DNA from: Calditrichota bacterium
GTDB lineage: Bacteria > Zhuqueibacterota > Zhuqueibacteria > Zhuqueibacterales > Geothermadaptataceae
NCBI GenBank assembly: GCA_008501545.1
Contig: QQUM01000188.1
Coordinates: 1-6,760 of the forward strand
Reading direction: 5' to 3'
DNA: 6,760 nucleotides
Of the stretch, positions 1-5,819 are shown one piece after another (the first letter of the stretch is position 1; each line of letters starts with the position of its first letter). The notes beneath the pieces are model-generated. The model was given only the letters and a program-made list of their open reading frames with translations. It was not told the origin of the DNA and did no database searches. A program made the translations under genes and the position numbers.

Positions 1-2
1 GT

Positions 3-545
3 CTCGGCGGCCGGAATGTCACCAATGATCTCGCCCACGGCCTGCGAACACCGGTTGAAAATGCGGAAAAGATTAAAGTTGCCCATGGTAGTGCCATTCT
101 GCGTGATAAAGATAAGGATACAGTTAGTGACGTGCCGGGTGTGGGTGGCAGAGCGGCGCATCGCGTCCCGAAAAGTATGCTTGTTGATATTATTCAACCA
201 CGTATCGAAGAGATTCTTACTTTAGCAGCGCGGGAATTGAACAAGTCTGAATACATCAAAATGATGACCACGGGCGCTGTTTTAACAGGTGGTGGTTCAA
301 TGATTCCCGGCACGGTTGAGCTGGCAGAGGAGATATTTGAAATGCCGGTTAAACTTGGCATTCCCCGTGGAATACAGAGTGTAAGTGAAGAAATTCATAC
401 GCCCATTCATGCAACAGGTGTTGGCCTGTTGCTGTATGGTCATCAATACAATACAACACTTGATGGACCTTTGGAAAGTGAAGCCCATGTTTTCGAAAAA
501 ATCATTGAACGTATGAAGCGCTGGTTCGGTGGTGGAACGCATTAG
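3..545 (+). CDS. ftsA: Cell division protein FtsA, C-terminal part (5' end outside window)
   Basis: FtsA is the actin-like ATPase that anchors FtsZ filaments to the inner face of the cytoplasmic membrane. The frame is open from base 3, giving 180 residues, less than half of a usual FtsA of about 410-420. The visible part starts at the phosphate-binding GG..T..L stretch (GGRNVTNDLAHGLRTP), followed by the EKIK..HG segment. About 100 residues later comes the adenosine-binding motif (TGAVLTGGGSMIPG, bases about 267-308) with the ELAEEIFEMPVKLG stretch after it. The last residues (FEKIIERMKRWFGG) form a short amphipathic basic/aromatic helix typical of the FtsA membrane-targeting tail, so the 3' end is intact. 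ftsZ follows after 36 bases, the classic ftsA-ftsZ order of dcw clusters, so the two are probably co-transcribed. The ATG at base 132 is internal and not a start. Confidence 0.96.
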   Translation, partial: LGGRNVTNDLAHGLRTPVENAEKIKVAHGSAILRDKDKDTVSDVPGVGGRAAHRVPKSMLVDIIQPRIEEILTLAARELNKSEYIKMMTTGAVLTGGGSMIPGTVELAEEIFEMPVKLGIPRGIQSVSEEIHTPIHATGVGLLLYGHQYNTTLDGPLESEAHVFEKIIERMKRWFGGGTH

Positions 546-567
546 TGAATAAATTATTCATAATAAT

Positions 568-575
568 AGGAGAAG
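568..575 (+). promoter_or_regulatory. Ribosome binding site of ftsZ
   Basis: AGGAGAAG lies six bases before the ATG at 582. It is a strong Shine-Dalgarno match at good spacing and fixes the ftsZ start. Confidence 0.85.
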
Positions 576-581
576 TCAGCC

Positions 582-1745
582 ATGAATTTACGATTTAACT
601 TTGATGAGAGTGCCACACCTGCCGCACGCATGAAGGTTGTGGGTGTTGGTGGTGGTGGTTGCAATGCTGTAAACCGCATGATTGAAGCCAATCTTGCAGG
701 TGTTGAGTTTGTATGCATCAATACGGATTTACAGGCGTTGGAAAATGCAAAATCCAATTCCCGTCTACAAATCGGGAAAAATTTGACCCGTGGTCTCGGC
801 GCCGGTGCAATTCCCGATGTTGGCCGCGAAGCAATTGAAGAAGACCGCGAGGCGGTTGTCGACGCCCTTGAAGGCAGTGATCTCGTTTTTATTACTGCGG
901 GAATGGGTGGCGGTACCGGGACCGGCGCTGCGCCGATCGTTGCGGAAATTGCCAATGAAAGCGGTGCCTTGACAGTCGGCATTGTGACTAAACCATTCGT
1001 ATTTGAAGGGCCAAAGCGCATTAAACGAGCTGATGAAGGACTTGCCGCATTTAAAGAGCGCGTCGATACCCTGATCGTCATTCCAAATCAGCGCCTGCTT
1101 TCCGTCGTACCCAAAGGGACACCGTTGAAGGCAGCTTTTCAAACTGCTGACGAAGTGCTTCTGCATGCAACAAAGGGTATTTCCGATTTGATCAGCGTTG
1201 CTGGTTTGATTAACCTCGATTTTGCGGATGTTCGAACGGTCATGCGTGAAATGGGCGATGCACTCATGGGAAGCGCTGTTGCCTCAGGTGAATTACGTGC
1301 TGTAGAAGCGGCTGAGAGCGCCATTCGCAGTCCATTGCTGGATGATATTTCGATTACCGGTGCGCAGGGCGTACTCGTCAACATAACGGGTGGCGAATCG
1401 ATGTCCTTGCACGAAGTAAACGATGCGACCTCGGTTATTTCAGAGGCAGCAGGTGAAGAAGCCAACCTGATTTTTGGTGCTGTTATTGATCCACAAATGG
1501 ATGAAGAACTCCGTGTAACAGTCATTGCTACCGGATTTAATAATGGCAAGGAAGCGGCAGCAGAACAGAATGGAACCCGCCGCATGCGAATCATTGCAAA
1601 TGATTTGAAAGAGCTGGAGCTTCCAACTTATAGACGCAGAGAGCAGAACGGTCATGGACCGGTAGGTTCAGATATAGAGAAGAGCCTCTATAACGATGAT
1701 GATCTGGAATCACCTGCTTATCTCAGAAAGCGTATGAACAATTAA
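582..1745 (+). CDS. ftsZ: Cell division protein FtsZ
   Basis: FtsZ is the tubulin-like GTPase that assembles into the Z ring at mid-cell and recruits the divisome. The 387-residue product has the full set of family marks: the N-terminal [11 protein letters not shown] nucleotide-binding loop (about residues 23-33), the tubulin signature GGGTGTG (109-115), the ribose/guanine-contact stretch IPNQRLL (167-173), and the T7 synergy loop NLDFAD (211-216) with D213 and D216, which completes the GTP hydrolysis site of the next subunit. The GTPase core and its C-terminal subdomain end near residue 319. A linker of about 50 residues follows, then an acidic-hydrophobic-basic C-terminal peptide ([13 protein letters not shown], 372-384). 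That peptide matches the conserved tail that binds FtsA, although Ser and Tyr replace the more common Ile and Phe in the DIPAFLR form. It lies directly after ftsA with its own strong ribosome site, and a terminator follows 28 bases after the stop. Length and motifs are normal for the family. Confidence 0.99.
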   Translation: MNLRFNFDESATPAARMKVVGVGGGGCNAVNRMIEANLAGVEFVCINTDLQALENAKSNSRLQIGKNLTRGLGAGAIPDVGREAIEEDREAVVDALEGSDLVFITAGMGGGTGTGAAPIVAEIANESGALTVGIVTKPFVFEGPKRIKRADEGLAAFKERVDTLIVIPNQRLLSVVPKGTPLKAAFQTADEVLLHATKGISDLISVAGLINLDFADVRTVMREMGDALMGSAVASGELRAVEAAESAIRSPLLDDISITGAQGVLVNITGGESMSLHEVNDATSVISEAAGEEANLIFGAVIDPQMDEELRVTVIATGFNNGKEAAAEQNGTRRMRIIANDLKELELPTYRRREQNGHGPVGSDIEKSLYNDDDLESPAYLRKRMNN

Positions 1746-1773
1746 AATTTACTTTTTCATGTGCTGACTCAAT

Positions 1774-1807
1774 AAAACCGGTGGCATTGAACGTCACCGG
1801 TTTTTTT
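1774..1807 (+). terminator. Rho-independent terminator after ftsZ
   Basis: The arms AAAACCGGTG (1774-1783) and CACCGGTTTT (1795-1804) pair perfectly. A G-T and a C-G pair extend the stem inward to a seven-base loop (1786-1792). The T tract runs 1801-1807, and the matching A run on the left side means the structure could also act weakly in the opposite direction. It closes the ftsA-ftsZ transcript and separates division genes from the polysaccharide block. Confidence 0.92.
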
Positions 1808-1883
1808 GTTCAATCCCACCTGTAACAGCTGGCACTCTTCCCATGGTTTTACCTCGAATTCCAACCTGAGTTTTTTATCCAAA

Positions 1884-1914
1884 TTGACAAATTAATTCTG
1901 CATCATCCTACTCT
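1884..1914 (+). promoter_or_regulatory. Possible sigma-70 type promoter for the polysaccharide block
   Basis: A perfect -35 box TTGACA (1884-1889) is followed 19 bases later by TACTCT (1909-1914), a weak -10 box matching only three of six positions, with longer than ideal spacing. Another -10-like hexamer, TAAGAT (2004-2009), lacks a good -35. A promoter somewhere here is expected because a strong terminator lies upstream and a same-strand gene downstream, but the exact site is a guess. Confidence 0.3.
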
Positions 1915-2074
1915 GATGGTAATTTAATAAAAAAGCAAAATGAGGTAACTTTTCATTTTTCATAGACAATCCGCTGAATTCTTCGAATTTGCAAAAATGC
2001 ATGTAAGATTAAAGTGGACTTATTTCCAGAAAGATGGAAAAACACATTAGTTAATGTATGAATCGCGTAATTGT

Positions 2075-2079
2075 GAGGG
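2075..2079 (+). promoter_or_regulatory. Ribosome binding site deciding the sugar transferase start
   Basis: GAGGG sits four bases before the ATG at 2084 (GAGG with five). The in-frame ATG ten codons upstream, at 2054, has no purine-rich Shine-Dalgarno at usable distance; the nearest candidate, TGGA at 2035-2038, is about 15 bases away. This favours 2084 as the start. Confidence 0.6.
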
Positions 2080-2083
2080 AAAA

Positions 2084-3067
2084 ATGCCGGAAGTATCAAG
2101 TTTCGAATCGATTGTTGACTTGAAAGCGACCAGCAATGGTGTTGCCGTCCTTCGGGGTGAGGCCCTTCGGCGTTATCAAATAAATTTTTCTACGAATGGT
2201 AGTGGTCACATTCATTTGAATAACCGCAAAGAAAGACAGATCGTTGATGAAAAGTCAATTCAACGATTGAATTTTGTAGGTAAGTATTTGATTTCACCAG
2301 CTTTCTTGTTCAGTAGTCTTGGCGTTATGTTATTTTTCCCGGATACACTTTTACGCAAAGTGATGGCACCTTTTGCCAATTTGCACTTGTGGGAAAAAGC
2401 TGGCAAACGCTTGTTCGACATATTAGGATCAATACTTGGTTTCATCATGCTGTCGATATTTTTTATCATGATACCGTTTCTCATCCTGTTTGATAGCCGT
2501 GGGCCCATCATCTACAAGCAAAAAAGGATTGGCCTGAACCATCGGTTCGGTGATCGACGCCGGATTAATCTGCAGGTTAAGCATAACAGGCGGCAAGGGG
2601 AGCGAAGGAAAAGCGATTTGTTTGGTCGTCCATTTTGGGTTTACAAGTTTCGTACGATGCGGCAAGACGCCGAAAAGCAAAGCGGAGCCACGTGGGCCCA
2701 GGAAAACGATCCACGAATCACCACGATGGGGCGGATACTTCGCTTCACGCATATTGATGAAATTCCACAGTTTTTCAATGTTCTATGTGGTGAAATGTCA
2801 CTCGTTGGGCCACGGCCTGAGCGTCCGGAATTGATGCCGGATATCATTGAAAAAGTACCTGATTTTCCTAACCGATTGCAGGTAAAACCAGGAATGACGG
2901 GACCGGCGCAGATCGTCTGTGGATATGACACAACAATTGATGCTGTAAAAGAAAAATTACACTATGATCTAGTGTATGTTAGAAAATCTGGTTTGAAAGA
3001 GGATATCGTCCTTTTGTTTCAGACTTTTTGGGTAATAATTCGAGGCAAGGAAGTCCTTGATTCGTAG
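2084..3067 (+). CDS. Polyprenyl-phosphate sugar phosphotransferase (bacterial sugar transferase family, WcaJ/PglC-like)
   Basis: Enzymes of this family move a sugar-1-phosphate from a nucleotide sugar to undecaprenyl phosphate on the cytoplasmic face of the inner membrane, the first step of exopolysaccharide, capsule, O-antigen or glycoprotein assembly. The 327-residue product has an N-terminal region of about 100 residues that I do not recognise, containing a hydrophobic stretch (about 69-86). The catalytic domain begins at KRLFDILGS (108-116), with a hydrophobic re-entrant segment broken by a proline (112-136, P131). Family motifs follow: GPIIYKQKRIGLN (140-152), VYKFRTM (186-192), the catalytic Asp-Glu pair D225-E226 in IDEIPQFFNVLCGEMSLVGP, and KPGMTGPAQ (268-276). 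An unusual Arg-rich insertion occupies about 153-182. Only the catalytic domain is well conserved, so this is a monotopic enzyme rather than the five-membrane-helix long form. The sugar substrate cannot be read from the sequence. It heads the polysaccharide block; the next gene starts 28 bases downstream. An alternative start at 2054 would add ten residues. Confidence 0.93.
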   Translation: MPEVSSFESIVDLKATSNGVAVLRGEALRRYQINFSTNGSGHIHLNNRKERQIVDEKSIQRLNFVGKYLISPAFLFSSLGVMLFFPDTLLRKVMAPFANLHLWEKAGKRLFDILGSILGFIMLSIFFIMIPFLILFDSRGPIIYKQKRIGLNHRFGDRRRINLQVKHNRRQGERRKSDLFGRPFWVYKFRTMRQDAEKQSGATWAQENDPRITTMGRILRFTHIDEIPQFFNVLCGEMSLVGPRPERPELMPDIIEKVPDFPNRLQVKPGMTGPAQIVCGYDTTIDAVKEKLHYDLVYVRKSGLKEDIVLLFQTFWVIIRGKEVLDS

Positions 3068-3080
3068 AACCACCAGGTAT

Positions 3081-3086
3081 GGAGGT
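3081..3086 (+). promoter_or_regulatory. Ribosome binding site deciding the PEGA protein start
   Basis: GGAGGT, a full Shine-Dalgarno core, lies nine bases before the ATG at 3096. It selects this ATG over an in-frame TTG at 3057, which would overlap the upstream gene and place 13 charged or polar residues in front of the signal peptide. Confidence 0.8.
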
Positions 3087-3095
3087 CTTTTCATA

Positions 3096-3827
3096 ATGGT
3101 ATTATTTAGATGGGCTCTATTGACTGTCACAGCAGTAGTGTTTTCTCTCACTCAGCCTCTTCTTGCTCAGACCCCTTCACAAGGGAATGTAAAGATTATT
3201 TCCAATCCCAATGAAACGGTAGTTACATTGAAAGGGGAATATACTTTGCGTGGACAAACACCTTATGTTGTTGTCCACAGCTTAAAGGGGTTTTATGAAC
3301 TTGAAGCCAAAAAACGTGGCTATGAAAATTTTACTTCTTCCTACGTTTTTAATCCCTCTGTCCGTAAGAAGTTAGCAATCCGACTGACGCCAAAATCTCG
3401 GTTACGTTCTTTTTCCAGATCGATGGTTCTGCCTGGCTGGGGCCAGGTTTATACAGATCAGAAATGGAAGGGTGTGCTTTTGGCTGGTCTGCAACTGGGT
3501 GCTGCCGGGTATTTTGTGTATACGCATGTGGATTATCAGGACGCAAAAGATGATTACGACAAAGCGTTGGATATATTCGCATCGTCAGGAAGTTCTCAAG
3601 ATGCAACAATCTATCTGGATGTTCAGGAAAAATACGATATTTTGAGCACAAAATATGATAACCGGAACACCGCGCTTATTCTTAATCTTAGCGTATATTT
3701 GTATAATCTTATCGATACACTGTTTTTCTATCCGAAGTATCATTATCCAAATATTCGCGCCACAGCTAGCGTTATGGATGATGGGAAAAAACCGACTCTG
3801 GCTTTTGGTTTACGGGCCAATTTTTAA
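3096..3827 (+). CDS. Exported protein with PEGA-like domain and DUF5683-like membrane region
   Basis: This 243-residue protein starts with a typical signal peptide (residues 1-24: basic Arg, hydrophobic core, QPLLA then Gln-Thr). Residues about 29-99 resemble a PEGA domain, a small beta-sandwich found in cell-surface and envelope proteins: NVKIISNPN, a VTLKG strand, a G-TP turn, then a GFYELEAKKRGYENF stretch corresponding to the usual G-Y-x-V-x-x-x-x-x-GY pattern. A second part opens with SRSMVLPGWGQVYTDQKWKG (107-126), the PGWGQ-Y...W-G signature of the DUF5683 family, then a hydrophobic helix (127-143), a Tyr/Asp-rich segment predicted as helical (146-188) and another hydrophobic stretch (192-212). 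The membrane layout is uncertain. The biochemical role of DUF5683 proteins is not known to me. Position between the sugar transferase and the surface lipoprotein suggests an envelope accessory of polysaccharide assembly; that is inference. Confidence 0.8.
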   Translation: MVLFRWALLTVTAVVFSLTQPLLAQTPSQGNVKIISNPNETVVTLKGEYTLRGQTPYVVVHSLKGFYELEAKKRGYENFTSSYVFNPSVRKKLAIRLTPKSRLRSFSRSMVLPGWGQVYTDQKWKGVLLAGLQLGAAGYFVYTHVDYQDAKDDYDKALDIFASSGSSQDATIYLDVQEKYDILSTKYDNRNTALILNLSVYLYNLIDTLFFYPKYHYPNIRATASVMDDGKKPTLAFGLRANF

Positions 3828-3842
3828 TTGTCATATGTCGTA

Positions 3843-3866
3843 ACTTTAGTAAAGTAAATTATTTAC
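3843..3866. repeat. Two abutting palindromes upstream of the FN3 lipoprotein gene
   Basis: ACTTTA-G-TAAAGT (3843-3855) and GTAAAT-T-ATTTAC (3854-3866) are each perfect six-base inverted repeats around one central base, sharing the bases GT at 3854-3855. They fill most of the 58-base gap between the PEGA gene and the lipoprotein gene and end just before its Shine-Dalgarno. With such small centres they look more like protein-binding dyads than RNA hairpins. They may be chance in AT-rich DNA. Confidence 0.4.
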
Positions 3867-3872
3867 ATTTTC

Positions 3873-3876
3873 GGAG
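3873..3876 (+). promoter_or_regulatory. Ribosome binding site of the FN3 lipoprotein gene
   Basis: GGAG is three bases from the ATG at 3880 but nine from the second ATG at 3886. The longer spacing is the normal one, so the second ATG is preferred. The two choices differ by only two residues. Confidence 0.6.
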
Positions 3877-3885
3877 TTCATGAAA

Positions 3886-5763
3886 ATGAAAAAACGAATT
3901 GAATGGATTCAATATGTTTTTGTGGCTGGATTGCTGCTTTTGTTTACACTGGCTACAGCCTGCATCAAAAAGCCCGCGGGCCCGGACGAAATAGTTCAAG
4001 GTAACGATACTTTTCCTGGAAAACCTTTTAATATACATACAGCTCTTGGTGATGGCCTTGTCAGATTAGACTGGACCGTTAACAACAGAAGTGATGTAGA
4101 CCATTTTCAGGTAAGGCGGCAAAATGTCACTGAAGCGCAAACTGTAGAGTTGAGCGTTGCCGACACAGTATTTATTGATCAGGGGCTAATCAACGGCCAG
4201 GAGTATATTTATACTATTAAAGCGGTCAAGATTATTGACGGGCGGGAATTCTCAGGTTTGCCATCTGAAGCAATTACGGCGAAACCGAACGTTTATTCCA
4301 TCCTCCTGGAAAACGGCGCTGATTTCACTTCCAGTCGTTCTGTAACGCTTGGCCTAACCGCACCTGCCACAACGAATATTGTCGAATTAAGCAATAGTGA
4401 AGATTTCGCGAACTCATCTCTTTTGCAATTTCAAACAACCCTGCAATGGACACTCTCTCCCGGCGATGGGGCAAAAGTCGTCTGGGCGAAATTCCAGGAT
4501 CAGGAAGGGCAAACGACCAATACCGCAGTGAGTGATAGTATTTTCCTTGATACAAGAGCTTCAATTTTGCTTGTAGAGGAAAACACCAACGGACAGTCGA
4601 AAATCGCCGCTGACAGCATTTATTTTTCCATGTATACCGGTGAGCCGTTTGGAAGACTGGCGACAATTTCAATAGAAGATGGTCCACGGGATGTGCAGTT
4701 AAACGACCTCGGTACCGGATATTATGACGCCTGGTATGTCATTCCAAAAGATGCGGATGTGTTGCAGGCAAATATCACAGGTAATTTTACTGATCGTGCC
4801 GGAAACGAGGCCATTCCCGTAATTGCTGAATCCCGGGTAACGATCTTGCGTGCGCCGGCTCCGGTTACACTGTTTAAGCCTGTTATCGCAGGCGATGGCC
4901 GAACATCCTTAAAACTTTCCTGGAGTCTGACAGAGGATGAGCACGATTTCCAAACATACGAAGTGTATCGATCACTTCTGGGAAGCAACGAGTTTACACT
5001 TGTTTCGATTATCTCGGTCGCAACAGTAACTTCATTTACCGATACGGATCTTTCGCCAAATACAACATATGTCTACAAAATCGTTGTACGCGACAGGTCA
5101 GGTCTGATTGGAGAGAGCAATGAGGAATCACAAACAACGCGTCCGGACGAGATAGCCAATCCGGTTATCATGTATACACCATTGTATTTCAATGATGCGG
5201 AAACTACCAGCCAAATTGAACTTAACTGGACGCAGAGTGCCGAAGACAATTTCAACAGTTATCATATCTATCGCGGTACGAGTCCGAATGTAACAACGAA
5301 TTCGACACTGGTTGGCATCATTACGCAGCTGGACATCACAACGTTTTATGATACTCATTTCCTTGAGAATTCAACGTATTACTACAGTGTTTTTGTCTAC
5401 GATGATCGTGGACAGGTCGCTTCGATAAGCAATGAGGTTTCAATTACCATTCCCAACACACTACCGGAACCTGTTTATCTGGCACAGCCAATTGTTGTCG
5501 ATTCGACCGGATTCCAACTCTCGTGGTCCCAAAGCCTTGATCCTGATTTTGCAAACTATCGTATTTTTCGCTCTCGTGGAAATACGGTCGTCATCACGGA
5601 AGAGCCGATTGCAATTATCAGTGGTGAAAGATTAAGAACGACTTACGAGGACCCCAATTTGTCACCAAATGTTATCTACAGTTATCGGGTTTATGTTTAT
5701 GATACGAACGGTGATTTTGCAGGAAGCAATACGGTAACAGAGTTGACAGGAGGTACAAATTAA
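3886..5763 (+). CDS. Multi-domain fibronectin type III / Ig-like lipoprotein
   Basis: This 625-residue product begins with a lipoprotein signal: basic residues, a hydrophobic core (about 9-22) and a lipobox-like LATAC with the lipidated cysteine at C26. The rest is beta-sandwich modules in a row. A fibronectin type III (FN3) domain spans about 45-133. An Ig-like domain (137-223) carries the pattern F-SSR-VTLGL-AP ... LSPGDG-K-VWAKF-D ... SDSIFLDT. A second, poorly recognised beta domain (226-322) ends in an FTDRAGNEA motif. Three FN3 domains follow (about 325-419, 424-522, 527-620), each with a conserved L-W-x(7-12)-F-x-x-Y-x-(V/I)-(Y/F)-R core and a closing Y-Y-x-V-x-V-Y-D type strand followed by a turn and SN. 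No catalytic motif is visible, so a structural or binding role on the outer or inner leaflet is likely, perhaps glycan or protein contact for the export apparatus. Its position just before a Wza-like gene supports an envelope role; the specific function is unknown. Confidence 0.85.
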   Translation: MKKRIEWIQYVFVAGLLLLFTLATACIKKPAGPDEIVQGNDTFPGKPFNIHTALGDGLVRLDWTVNNRSDVDHFQVRRQNVTEAQTVELSVADTVFIDQGLINGQEYIYTIKAVKIIDGREFSGLPSEAITAKPNVYSILLENGADFTSSRSVTLGLTAPATTNIVELSNSEDFANSSLLQFQTTLQWTLSPGDGAKVVWAKFQDQEGQTTNTAVSDSIFLDTRASILLVEENTNGQSKIAADSIYFSMYTGEPFGRLATISIEDGPRDVQLNDLGTGYYDAWYVIPKDADVLQANITGNFTDRAGNEAIPVIAESRVTILRAPAPVTLFKPVIAGDGRTSLKLSWSLTEDEHDFQTYEVYRSLLGSNEFTLVSIISVATVTSFTDTDLSPNTTYVYKIVVRDRSGLIGESNEESQTTRPDEIANPVIMYTPLYFNDAETTSQIELNWTQSAEDNFNSYHIYRGTSPNVTTNSTLVGIITQLDITTFYDTHFLENSTYYYSVFVYDDRGQVASISNEVSITIPNTLPEPVYLAQPIVVDSTGFQLSWSQSLDPDFANYRIFRSRGNTVVITEEPIAIISGERLRTTYEDPNLSPNVIYSYRVYVYDTNGDFAGSNTVTELTGGTN

Positions 5764-5806
5764 TTGTGGACGGTGTATCTAACCTGGACGGACTTCATTT
5801 TTTTGC

Positions 5807-5813
5807 AGGGAAG
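5807..5813 (+). promoter_or_regulatory. Ribosome binding site of the Wza-like gene
   Basis: AGGGAAG lies upstream of the ATG at 5820, with nine bases between AGGG and the start codon. The following signal peptide supports this start. The rest of the 56-base gap holds only a TGGACGG direct repeat (5767-5773 and 5785-5791). Confidence 0.65.
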
Positions 5814-5819
5814 CGGATC

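Larger units (their letters stand above)
1808..2083. other. Non-coding spacer between the division and polysaccharide blocks
   Basis: About 275 AT-rich bases with no convincing reading frame on either strand. It holds a possible promoter (1884-1914), an AT-rich dyad AAAATGA/TCATTTT (1937-1943 and 1953-1959, nine-base loop), an AATTC/GAATT dyad (1977-1989), a TTTCCA/TGGAAA dyad (2023-2028 and 2035-2040) and an ACATTA/TAATGT dyad (2044-2057). The short arms are close to what chance gives in AT-rich DNA, so they are candidate regulator sites only. No tRNA or recognisable riboswitch is visible. Confidence 0.6.

Noticed and set aside
554..1594. Long minus-strand open frames across ftsZ (554-1081, 765-1166, 1139-1594)
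   Set aside because: They lie wholly opposite a highly conserved gene, show no recognisable domain, and are the usual shadow of a coding frame with few antisense stops.
1830..1845. TGGCAC as the -24 box of a sigma-54 promoter
   Set aside because: The matching -12 GC element is missing at the required spacing (CCAT is found instead), so only half of the consensus is present.
2054..2083. ATG at 2054 as start of the sugar transferase
   Set aside because: No ribosome binding site at usable distance, whereas the ATG at 2084 has one. The start at 2054 cannot be fully excluded.
2429..2931. Minus-strand and alternative-frame ORFs across the sugar transferase gene
   Set aside because: They are opposite or out of frame to a gene with intact catalytic motifs and show no protein family features.
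3057..3095. TTG start at 3057 for the PEGA-domain protein
   Set aside because: It overlaps the upstream gene, has no Shine-Dalgarno, and adds a charged leader before a good signal peptide. The ATG at 3096 has GGAGGT at correct spacing.
5767..5791. TGGACGG direct repeat with 18-base period before the export gene
   Set aside because: Only two seven-base copies in a 56-base gap, with no symmetry or structure. Too little to call a regulatory site.
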